Assembly (NCBI GenBank): GCA_963810945.1
Contig: CAWEPI010000008.1
Span: 868,001-932,000 of the forward strand
Reading direction: 5' to 3'
DNA: 64,000 nucleotides
Origin: JAOUEA01 sp963810945
GTDB lineage: Bacteria > Actinomycetota > UBA4738 > HRBIN12
Part shown: positions 37,398 to 46,242 of the stretch, in pieces
How positions within the stretch are numbered: the first letter of the stretch is position 1
Layout of the letters: each line of letters opens with the position of its first letter
Notes under the pieces: generated by a model
Told to the model about the DNA's origin: nothing
The model's input: only the letters and a program-made list of their open reading frames with translations
Database searches by the model: none
Made by a program: the position numbers and the translations under genes

Positions 37398-39818
37398 TCA
37401 CGGGGCCGGGGAGGGCTCGGCCGCAGGGCTCTTTGGCTCCCCGCTTCTTCTCGATGCGGAGGTGGTAAGGGACGGTCACCACATCGCAGTGGGCGAGCCC
37501 TTCCAGCCCCGCGCACCAGCGCCTTGCTCGTGCGGTCGTGGAGCAGCCGCTGGAGGATCCCCGTGTAGCTGCGCCGGGGGATGACCACGGAGACCTCCAT
37601 GTCGGGCGCTTGGAGTCGTTCGATGTACTCCCGCACGGTGCGGGGGATGTTGCGGTCGGGACAGTCCTCGATGTCGAGCTGGATGCCGAGCGTGGTCGCC
37701 AGATTGAGCCACTGCTCCAGCAGCTCATGCGCCTTCGCGGGGTCGACCGCTGCATGGAGCGCCCGGATCTCCATCGTGCCGGCCGCGCGCGCGTACTCGA
37801 TCGCGTTCAGCAGGCTCCGGTCGAGGCGCTCCACGAGGATCACCGCGGTCTGCCGGGCTCGGGGCAGGACCCTGAGCGCGCCGGCGGAGCCCGCGTGCCC
37901 GGGACCTCCGTGGTCGCGGACGACCACGACGCTCAGATGCTGGTCGGTCTTCGGCGCCGAGGTGAGGGTCCGCAGGTCCCTCCAGGTCCGTACCCGCTGC
38001 CAGAACGACTCGGTCTCCGGGGCCGGCAGGATGAGGGTGGTCTCGAGGGTGGGACCGGTCTCACGCAGGGCGTAGTCCGCGAGGCATCGTACCGGCCTCC
38101 CGTGCGGGCACGGGATGTCGACGAGCGGGATGTGCGAGATCTTGGAGGTCCAGTCGCGCCGGAAGGCCTCGGCCGCTGCAGGGTCGCGAACGACCTGCAC
38201 CGCCGTGAACCGCTTCGGCTGGACCGTCAACCCGTACTGGATCGCGTGCACCGTCTTCGCGTCGAGCTCCTGGGCCACCACGATGGCGTGGTGTCGCCTG
38301 GTCGCGCCACGCTCGATGGCGCTGAGCCCTTCGACGAGCGCGTGTTCCTCGGACTCGTAGATGTGGTTCACACGGACGAGGATCGCTACTAGCACCGGAA
38401 CCGCGATCATGATCATCCAGGCGCCCTGGCTGAACTTCACCACCGCGATAACGATGAGGATGATGAACGTGGCGATCGAACCGGCTCCGTTGATCAACAG
38501 CCCGCGGAACCATCCCTCTTCCCGCAGCCTCAGGTGGCGTTTCGCCATACCTGCCTGGGAGAGGGTGAACGAGGTGTAGACGCCGAGGGCATAGAGCGGG
38601 ATCAAGCCGGTGACGCTCGCGTTGAAGCCGATCAGCAGGATGCTGCCTGCGACAGCGAGCGCGAGGATGCCGCTGGAGTAGACGAGCCTGTGTCCTCGCT
38701 TCGTGAACTGTCGCGGGAGGAAGGCATCGCCCGCGTGGAAGCTCGCCAGCCGCGGGAAGTCGGCGAACGACGTGTTGGCCGCGAGGATCAGGATCAACGC
38801 GGTCGAGATCTGCAGCACCCCATAGAACAGCTTGCCGGTCGCCGAGCTGCCGAACACGGCCTGACCGATCTGCGCCAACACCGACTTGCTCTCGTCCTCG
38901 ATCGGGTATGACCTGCAGGTGAACGCCCAGGTAAGCGACACCCAACAGGCTCGAGCCGAGCACGAGCCCCATCACCGCCATCGTCCGCTGGGCGTTCTTC
39001 CATTCAGGCTTCCTGAACGCAGGGACGCCGTTGGAGATCGCTTCGACGCCCGTCAATGCGGCGCCGCCCGAGGCGAAGGCTTTCAAGATCAAGAAGACGC
39101 TGGCAGCCTGAACGCCGAGGGTCATGGGTGCCGGCACCTGCCCGGGGGCGTACTGGATAGTTGCCAGGCCGCCACCGAGGAACTGCCGGTAGAGCCCGTA
39201 GAAGACCATCGAGAAGAGACTGAAGATGAAGACGTAGGTCGGAGCGGCGAAGATCGCGCCGGATTCCCGAACCCCTAAGAGGTTCCCGTACGTGATCAGC
39301 CAGACGAACATCAGCGCCAACGGCAGGCGGAAGGGGAACAACGCGGGAACCAGCGAGGTCACCGCCTGAACGCCGGCCGCGGTGGATACGGCCACGGTGA
39401 GCACGTAGTCGGTGAGCAGCGCAACGCCTGCGACCTGGGCGGGCAAAAGTCCGAAGTTGTCGCGTGTGACGATGTAAGCGCCACCTGCCGAGGGATAGGC
39501 CTTGATCGTCTGGCGGTAGGAGAACACGAGGATTGCGAGGACCGCCACGATGACGAGGGAGAGCGGTCCGAGGAAGGAGAAGGCGGTGACCCCGATGATC
39601 GGGATCATCACGCGGAGCATCTCCTCGCCGCCGTAGGCCACCGACGACATCGCGTCGGAAGAGAACACCGCGAGTGCGATCTTGTTGGTGAGGCGCTCGT
39701 GTTCCAGGCGCTCCGTGAAGAGCGGGCGGCCCAGGAACAGCCGCTTCGCCCCGTACTTGAGGCCGGGACCCTCGTCGGGGGCGTTCACGACGGGCGCGGA
39801 CCCGGTCTTCACAGCCAC
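37398..39818 (-). CDS. kimA: KimA-type APC-superfamily K+ importer with duplicated C-terminal domain (frame broken)
   Basis: The N-terminal 480 residues follow KimA (YdaO) of Bacillus closely: LTNKIALAVFSSDAMSSVAY, FSYRQTIKAYPSAGGAYIVT, LKAFASGGAALTGVEAISNG, LILAANTSFADFPRLASFHA and GLIPLYALGVYTSFTLSQAG. KimA is a proton-coupled K+ importer. The cytosolic part is longer than in Bacillus (about 805 against 607 residues) and seems to hold two stress-protein-like domains, HAIVVAQELDAKTVHAIQYG and TAVILVERLDRSLLNAIEYA, the last one ending in VTVPYHL as in KimA. Breaks near 38915, 37515 and 37445; the last restores a stop at 37398. The GTG start at 39818 lacks a clear ribosome site. Confidence 0.82.
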
Positions 39819-40099
39819 GAGGGAAGGAGGGCGTCCACGACGCGGGCGAGCATACTACGGCCCCTCATGCCCACCTCTTGGCCACCTCTTGGCCCACCTG
39901 AAGGAGGGCTCGCCTCGCCGAGATCTCGCCCGGATAGCTCGAGACCCGCCGGCTGGACGGCGCCGGCGGGTCTCGATGGACGGGATATCTCTTCGGATCG
40001 GGGTGGCTGCGGAGGTTGAGCCACCGCAACGTTGGGTCGATGGTGCCTTATGGAGTGTGAGCGAGGCATGAAGGATGCGTACGAACGCGTGAAGATGCC
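39819..40099. other. 281-bp divergent control region between kimA and the second kinase gene
   Basis: No gene. It holds a tandem 11-bp repeat CCACCTCTTGG (39871-39881 and 39882-39892, with a partial third) and a 15-bp perfect inverted repeat at 39939-39976. I looked for a ydaO-type c-di-AMP riboswitch ahead of kimA and saw none of its conserved blocks. Confidence 0.6.
39939..39976. repeat. 15-bp perfect inverted repeat
   Basis: Arms TCGAGACCCGCCGGC (39939-39953) and GCCGGCGGGTCTCGA (39962-39976), 8-nt loop. No T-run follows on either strand. It could be a leader attenuator for kimA (121 bp upstream of its start on the minus strand), a terminator, or a protein-binding site. Confidence 0.6.
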
Positions 40100-41588
40100 G
40101 TGAAGAGCGTGGATGAGCAGGCGGCGGTCTTGGATCCGGGATCCGAGGGCAAGCGGAGTGCGTCCACAGGCCGAAGCGTGCTCGTCGTCATCCTCGTCTC
40201 GGCCGCCGCGACGCTCGCGGCCGCCGTGCTCGATCACTCGGGTGGGACGGGCAGCGCCGTGTCGATCTACATGCTGGCCGTGGTCATCGCGGCCATCGTC
40301 GGGGGGATCCCGGCAGGGCTCGGCGCCGCAGCGATCGCCTCGATCGCGCTGGTCACGATCTTCTCCGCTCATCCGTCCACGGCTTCGCCGGATCAGACCG
40401 CCGACCTCATCGCCACCCTCGTCTTCCTGGCCGTCGCGATCATCGTGGGGATCCTGGTGGCGGGGGCGGTGCAGGAACGGGCGCGGGCGGCACGCCGCGA
40501 GCGGGAGGCGCAGTTCCTGGGGGCGTTGGCGAGCCGGTTCCTGGCGGGGGACGTCCCTGAACGTGCGCTCGATGACTTCGCGGCGGCGCTCTTGCCTCCG
40601 CTCGGCCTCGTCTCCAGCGAGATCGACGCGACGGTGGACGGCGTCGCCCTGCACGCGCGAGCCGTATCTCCCGGGGAGGGGTTGCCCGGTCAGTCTCACA
40701 TGGTGCCGCTCGCGGTGGGCGACGCGACCTTCGGCGCCCTGACCGCCGTGCGACCGGCGGGAGCCCGTCCGATGTCGCGGTCAGAGCGCGTGCTGCTCGA
40801 GGCCGCCGCCAAGCAGGCCTCCGCGGCGCTCGAGCGCGCGCGCCTGGACGCCAAGGTCCGTGGAGTTCAGCTCGAAGCGGAAACGAACCAACTGCGCGCC
40901 GCGATGTTCTCGAGCGTGACCCATGACCTCAGGACGCCGCTCGCCTCCATCATGGCCGGCGTGACGAGCCTTCTCGACGAATCAGCGGTGCATGACGCCG
41001 CTCAGCAGCGCGAGCTGCTCCTCACGATCAGCGAGGAGACCTACCGGCTGAATCGTCTCGTGGGCAACATCATGGATCTCGCGCGCATCAGGGCCGGAGC
41101 ATTGACCCCGGCGCGCCAGCCGACGGGATTGGACGAGGTGGTGGAGGCCGTCCTGCGTCGGCTCCGGGTAGCACCGTTCCGGTCACGCCGTGCACCTCGA
41201 TCTCCCGGCCGATCTGCCCGAGGTGATGGTGGACCCCATGCAGATGGATCAGGTGTTCACCAACCTGATCGAGAACGCGGTCCGGCATGCGCCCGACGGA
41301 TCCGAGATCGACGTCGCGTTCGGTGTCGCCGCGACCGTGGTGCGCGTCCGCGTGACGGATCGGGGCCCCGGGATCCCTCCTGAGGAACGGGAGCGCGTCT
41401 TCGAGGCGTTCTATCGTGGAAGCGTGAGTCCGGAGCGGCCGGGGAGCGGGCTCGGCCTCGCCATCGTCCGCGCCATCGTGCTCGCCCACGGCGGCCGGGT
41501 CTGGATCGAGGAACCCGATGGAGGAGGAACCACGGTGGTGCTCGAGGTGCCGATCGAAGAGCCGACCGACGAGGGCACGATCCGATGA
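40100..41588 (+). CDS. KdpD-like sensor histidine kinase lacking the KdpD/USP domains (frame broken)
   Basis: About 495 residues equal to the C-terminal half of KdpD: a four-helix DUF4118-type membrane block (VAIIVGILVAGAVQ and before), a GAF-like domain, HisKA (FSSVTHDLRTPLASIMAGVT) and HATPase (VFTNLIENAVRHAPDGSEID, SGLGLAIVRAIVLAHGG). One extra C near 41180 breaks the frame between LRRLRVAPF and HAVHLDLPADLP. It starts with GTG at 40100. The stop overlaps the next regulator gene (ATGA). It may sense osmotic or envelope state without the K+-sensing N-terminal part. Confidence 0.88.
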
Positions 41589-42274
41589 GCGTCGTGTTGG
41601 TGGTCGACGACGAACCCCAGATCCGTCGGGCGCTGCGTACGAGCCTCGAGGCGCACGGCTACGAGGTCGCGGTCGTCGGTACCGGTGAGGAGGGCGTGCT
41701 GGCTGCGGCGGAGCAATCACCCGAGCTCGTCCTGCTCGATCTGGGCCTGCCCGACCTCGACGGCACGGAAGTCATCAGGAGGATCCGCGGGTTCAGCGAG
41801 GTGCCTGTGATCGTCCTGTCGGTGCGCGACGGCCAACAGGACAAGGTCGCAGCGCTGGATGCGGGCGCCGACGACTTCGTCACCAAGCCGTTCGGGATGG
41901 AGGAGCTGCTCGCCCGTTTGCGTGCCGCGCTGCGCCGCGCGCAACCGGAGGAACCCTCGATGCCGGTGATGAGCTACGGAGGGCTCGAGGTGGACCTCCC
42001 TCGCAGGCTCGTGTCGCGCGACGGTGCCGCGATCCACCTGACCCCGACCGAGTACGCGCTCCTCGAGGCGCTGGTCACGAATCAGGGGAAGCTCCTCACG
42101 CATCAGTGGCTCCTGCGGAAGGTGTGGGGGCAGGGCTACGGCACGGAAACCACGTACCTGCGCACCTATGTCCGGGCCCTCCGGAAGAAGCTCGGCGACG
42201 ACGCTCAGGCGCCCGCGCTCATCATCACGGAGCCGGGCGTGGGGTATCGATGGGTGGCAGAGCCTTCGGAGTGA
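41585..42274 (+). CDS. KdpE-like OmpR-family response regulator
   Basis: A 229-residue partner of the upstream kinase and a close paralogue of the KdpE encoded at 35271 (VLVVDDEPQIRRALRTSL against VLVVDDEPQILRGLRTNL; both have DAGADDxVTKPFGMxELLARLRA). Phospho-Asp lies in LVLLDLGLPDLDG. The winged helix shows IHLTPTEYALLEALVTNQGK and TTYLRTYVRALRKKLGDD. The frame is intact. It may bind the same kind of site as KdpE and could act on kimA or kdp. Confidence 0.92.
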   Translation: MSVVLVVDDEPQIRRALRTSLEAHGYEVAVVGTGEEGVLAAAEQSPELVLLDLGLPDLDGTEVIRRIRGFSEVPVIVLSVRDGQQDKVAALDAGADDFVTKPFGMEELLARLRAALRRAQPEEPSMPVMSYGGLEVDLPRRLVSRDGAAIHLTPTEYALLEALVTNQGKLLTHQWLLRKVWGQGYGTETTYLRTYVRALRKKLGDDAQAPALIITEPGVGYRWVAEPSE

Positions 42275-42370
42275 CCCGGGCAGGTTCCGGTGTCCACGCG
42301 CGACGCGCCCTCGGGCGCAGGCGTCCCCGCTGCGCTAGGTTTGGCGCTTCGACCGAACGGAAGGATCCAC

Positions 42371-42851
42371 ATGAACATCCGGCCGGCCACGAAGGACGAT
42401 GACGCGTTCCTCAAGACCATGATGTACGAGGCCGCCCGGTGGAATCCCGACTGGCCCCGCGAGCCGATGGCGGAGGTCCTCGACGAGCCCATCCTCCGGC
42501 GCTACCACGAGGACTGGGGCCGTCCGGGCGACGGTGGGATGGTCGCGGAGATCGATGGGGAGCCGGTGGGCGCGGCCTGGTACCGCCTGTTCACCGCGGA
42601 CGCGCCCGGTTACGGGTTCGTGGACGAGCGGACGCCCGAGCTCTCGATCGCCGTGGCGCCGTTGCACCGACGCAAGGGTATCGGCGGCACGCTCCTGCGC
42701 GCCGCGATGGTGAACGCCCGGGAAGAGGGGTACCAGACGCTGTCGCTTATCGGTGGCCGTGCACAACCGGTCGCGGATGCTGTACCAGCGCGTCGGCTTC
42801 GAGAAGGTGGGCGAAGAGGGCGACAGCTGGACGATGCTGGCGAACCTCTAG
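42371..42851 (+). CDS. GNAT-family N-acetyltransferase (frame broken)
   Basis: About 159 residues: MNIRPATKDDDAFLKTMMYE, AEIDGEPVGAAWYRLF, LSIAVAPLHRRKGIGGTLLR (acetyl-CoA pyrophosphate loop RRKGIG) and, after one inserted base near 42750, the closing strand SVAVHNRSRMLYQRVGFEKV. It transfers an acetyl group to an unknown acceptor. The stop is 4 bp from the convergent DedA stop. Confidence 0.85.
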
Positions 42852-42855
42852 CGCC

Positions 42856-43512
42856 TCAGCGATCCCCCGTCTCGCGCGCGGCGTCGAGCGCCGCGTACTC
42901 TGCGCGCACCTTCGTCCATCGACGCGCCACGTACGCGACGGCGAGGACGGCGAGGACGGCCAGGATCAGGAACGAGAAGGGCGCGAGCGCCTTCTCGACC
43001 TTCTGCCAGTTCGCCCCGGCAACGTGCCCGAGGTACGCCAAGGCATACACGAACGGGACGCATCCGAGGATCGTGTAGGTCGTGAACTTCCAGAACGGCA
43101 TCTCCGCGACGCCGGCGGGGAGGCTGATGAACGTGCGCACGACCGGGAGCAACCGGGCCACGCACACCGTGGCATCGCCCCGGCGCTCGAAGAACACATG
43201 GGCGCGGTCTACCTCGTGGGGGCGGATCAAGAGGTAGCGGCCGAACCGGTCCACCAGCGGACGTCCTCCCGCCTTGCCGGCCCAGTAGGCGAGCCACGAC
43301 CCGGTCAGGTTGCCCGCGACCCCCGCGAAGCCCACCCAGACGAGGCTGAGCTCGTTGCCGCTGCCGGCGAAGGCCGCGCTCGTGAGGGCGCCGCCGAAGA
43401 GCATCGTGACCTCGCTGGGGATGGGAACGCAGGCGGATTCCAGGAGCATCAGGACGAAGATCGCCACGTAGCCGTACTGGCTCAGCAGGTTCGTGATCTG
43501 GTCGGTGAACAT
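42856..43512 (-). CDS. DedA-family membrane protein
   Basis: A 218-residue membrane protein: YVAIFVLMLLESACVPIPSE carries the family E-x-x-x-P-x-P-x-E motif, GNLTGSWLAYWAGKAGGRPL the next, and RLLPVVRTFISLPAGVAEMP the F/Y-x-R-x-x-P-x-x-R-like region near the reentrant loop. DedA proteins flip or transport phospholipids or polyprenyl phosphate and support membrane energetics. The ATG at 43512 fits the first helix. Confidence 0.88.
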   Translation of the reverse strand: MFTDQITNLLSQYGYVAIFVLMLLESACVPIPSEVTMLFGGALTSAAFAGSGNELSLVWVGFAGVAGNLTGSWLAYWAGKAGGRPLVDRFGRYLLIRPHEVDRAHVFFERRGDATVCVARLLPVVRTFISLPAGVAEMPFWKFTTYTILGCVPFVYALAYLGHVAGANWQKVEKALAPFSFLILAVLAVLAVAYVARRWTKVRAEYAALDAARETGDR

Positions 43513-43697
43513 GGCCAAGCTGTGCACGGGGTCCGTTCCGGTCCGGGAATACGCAGACGGTATCACCGTGTTCCGAGGGTTCTGTGGCCTCCGTGTGAAG
43601 CTCTCACCTGCACGGTCGTCCACCCGGTCGGTGATACCGTCCCCGGCCAAGAGCCCCGGTTCGCAGGGGTTCCACGATGCGACGAAGGTGCGTGTCC

Positions 43698-46236
43698 ATG
43701 CCCAAGACCCTGGTGGTGGTCGAGTCGCCCGCCAAGGCGAAGACCATCGAGAAGTACCTGGGCGGCGAGTACGCCGTCCGGGCTTCCTATGGGCACATCC
43801 GGGACCTCGGCAAGGGCTACGGGGGGCTCGGGGTGGACGTCGAACACGGGTTCCAGCCCGACTACGTCGTGCCCGAGGATTCCAAACGCCACGTCTCCGA
43901 GCTGAAGTCGGCCCTGAAGCAGGCCGACGACGTCATCCTCGCGACGGACTACGACCGCGAGGGCGAGGCCATCGCGTTCCACGTGGCGACCCTGCTGGGG
44001 GTGGACCCGGAGCGGGCGAAGCGCGTGACGTTCACCGAGATCACGCGGGACGCCATCCTGGAGGCGTTCACGCACCCTCGCGCGATCGACCTGAAGCTCT
44101 TCGACGCGCAGGAGGCCCGCCGGATCCTCGACCGCCTCGTGGGCTACCGCATCTCGCCGATCCTGTGGCGGCGGGTGCGGCCGGGGCTGTCGGCCGGCCG
44201 CGTCCAGTCGGTGGCCGTGCGGCTGATCGTGGAGCGCGAGCGCGAGATCCGCGCGTTCGTGCCGGTGGAGTACTGGAGCGTCGACGTCCGGCTCACACCC
44301 GAGGACGCCGAGCAGCCGTTCGTCGCCCGGCTGGTCGAGATCCCCGAGGGCCGCCTGGCCGCGTCGCCGGAGAAGAAGGGCGTGCTGCTCGCCGCCGAGG
44401 CCGACGCCGCCACGCACGCGGAACGACTGGGCCGTGCGGCCTACCGCGTCGCCAACGTCGAGCGGAAGGAGCGCAAGCGCTCGCCCGCCCCGCCGTTCAC
44501 CACGTCCACCATGCAGCAGGAGGCCGCGCGCAAGCTCGGCTTCAGCGCCCGCAAGACGATGACCCTCGCCCAGCGGCTGTACGAAGGGCATCGACCTGCC
44601 CGGCGAGGGCTCGGTCGGGCTGATCACCTACATGCGCACCGACTCCGTGAATATCGCCGAGACGGCGCTGCGCGAGATCACGGAGCTGGTGAAGAGCGAA
44701 TACGGGGCGGCCTATGCGTTGGCGGAGGCCCGCCACTACAAGACGAAGAGTCGCAACGCGCAGGAGGCGCATGAGGCCATCCGGCCGACGAGCGCGATGC
44801 GCACGCCGCAGCGCGTGGCCTCGGCGCTCGATCGCGATCAGCTCCGCCTCTACACCTTGATCTGGCAGCGCACGGTGGCCACGCAGATGGCCGAGGCCCG
44901 CTTCAACCAGGTGGGCGTGGACGTGGTCGCGACCGCCGCGCAAGAAGGGCCGACCGCGGAGGCCGTGACCTACGGCCTACGCGCCACCGGGCAGACCATG
45001 ATCTTCGACGGCTTCATCCGCGTCTACAAGGAGGGGCGGGACGAGGGCCCCGACGAAGACGCCGAGAAGACGCTGCCCGAGCTCACCGTGGAACAGGTCC
45101 TGCGCATGCTGGAGGTCTTGCCCGAGCAGCACTTCACGCAGCCGCCGCCCCGCTTCAGCGAGGCTTCCCTCGTGAAGACGCTGGAGGAACTCGGCATCGG
45201 TCGGCCCTCGACCTACGCGTCGATCATCGACACGATCCAGCGCCGCGAGTACGTCACCCTGGAGGAGAAGCGGTTCCGGCCGACGGACGTCGGCGAGGTG
45301 GTCACGGACAAGCTGATCGAGCACTTCCCCGACGTCGTCGACGTCAACTTCACCGCGTACATGGAGCGCGAGCTCGACGACATCGCCGAGGGGGACCTAC
45401 GCAAGCTGCAGATGCTGGAGGAGTTCAACGGACCGTTCGAGCGCTCGCTCGAGAAGGCCGAGCACTCGTTCGAGCGCTACGAGGAGGCGCTGGACGAGGA
45501 CTGTCCGCTCTGCCCGAAGGAGGGCCGCGAACCCGCCAAGCTCCAGGTGAAGCTGGGGCGCTACGGGAAGTTCATCGGGTGTCCCAACTACCCGGAATGT
45601 CGCTACATCCGGAACATGGACGGCACGGAGCGAGCGGAGCCCGAGCTGATCGACGAGCTCTGTCCCGAGTGCGGACGCCAGCTCCAGAAGCGCGTGGGTC
45701 GCTTCGGGCCGTTCGTCGGGTGCAGCGGTTACCCCGATTGCACGTTCATCAAGAAGGATCCCGCCAAGAGCACGGGGGTCACCTGCCCGCAGTGCAAGCA
45801 GGGAGAGCTCATCGAGAAGCGGAGCCGATTCGGTACCACCTTCTACAGCTGCGACCGTTACCCCGATTGCGACTGCGCGGTGGGGAACCCGCCGGAGAAG
45901 GACCGCCCGTGTCCCGAGTGCGGCGGCCTCCTGCTGCGCCGCCCCAAGTCCTTGCGATGCTGGGGCTGCGGCGCGGAGTTGGACCTCGACTTCAACGTGA
46001 CCAAGTCCGGGGACGTGGAGGCGGAGACGGCGGCGCGCGAGGCCAAGGCGGCGGCGAAGGCGGCGCGCGCCGCCGCGAAGAAGAAGGCCACCGCCAAGAA
46101 GAAGCCTGCCGCCCGTAAGAAGTCCGCCACGCGGAAGAGGACCGCGGCGAAGAAGCCCGCGACCACCGAGGTACCGACGACGGCAGGGGTCAAGACCGCC
46201 GCATCGGCCGAGGCCGAGGCGACGGCGGAGGGCTAG
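43698..46236 (+). CDS. topA: DNA topoisomerase I (frame broken once)
   Basis: About 845 residues, type IA. TOPRIM: LVVVESPAKAKTIEKYLGGE and TDYDREGEAIAFHVA. Active-site tyrosine: GLITYMRTDSVNIAETAL. C-terminal C4 zinc fingers start at CPLCPKEG, CPECGRQL, CPQCKQGE and CPECGGLL. A basic Lys/Ala tail (KKKATAKKKPAARKKSATRK) ends the protein, as in mycobacterial and other actinobacterial TopA, where it binds DNA non-specifically. One extra base near 44590 (GAAGGGCATC for GAAGGCATC) breaks the frame just before the tyrosine block. It relaxes negative supercoils. Six bases separate it from the next gene. Confidence 0.94.
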
Positions 46237-46242
46237 CGCCGC

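Noticed and set aside
36721..37755. Frame joining the end of kimA to the first trkA gene
   Set aside because: It arises from breaks near 37445 and 37515. Removing one base in the GGGG run restores a kimA stop at 37398, 44 bp before the trkA ATG.
39819..40099. c-di-AMP (ydaO) riboswitch before kimA
   Set aside because: I looked for the conserved blocks of this riboswitch on the minus strand and found none; only a simple hairpin and a tandem repeat are present.
43698..46236. Two separate topoisomerase genes
   Set aside because: The two open frames are the front and back of one topA. The TOPRIM part and the YMRTDS tyrosine part are both needed, and one extra base near 44590 separates them.
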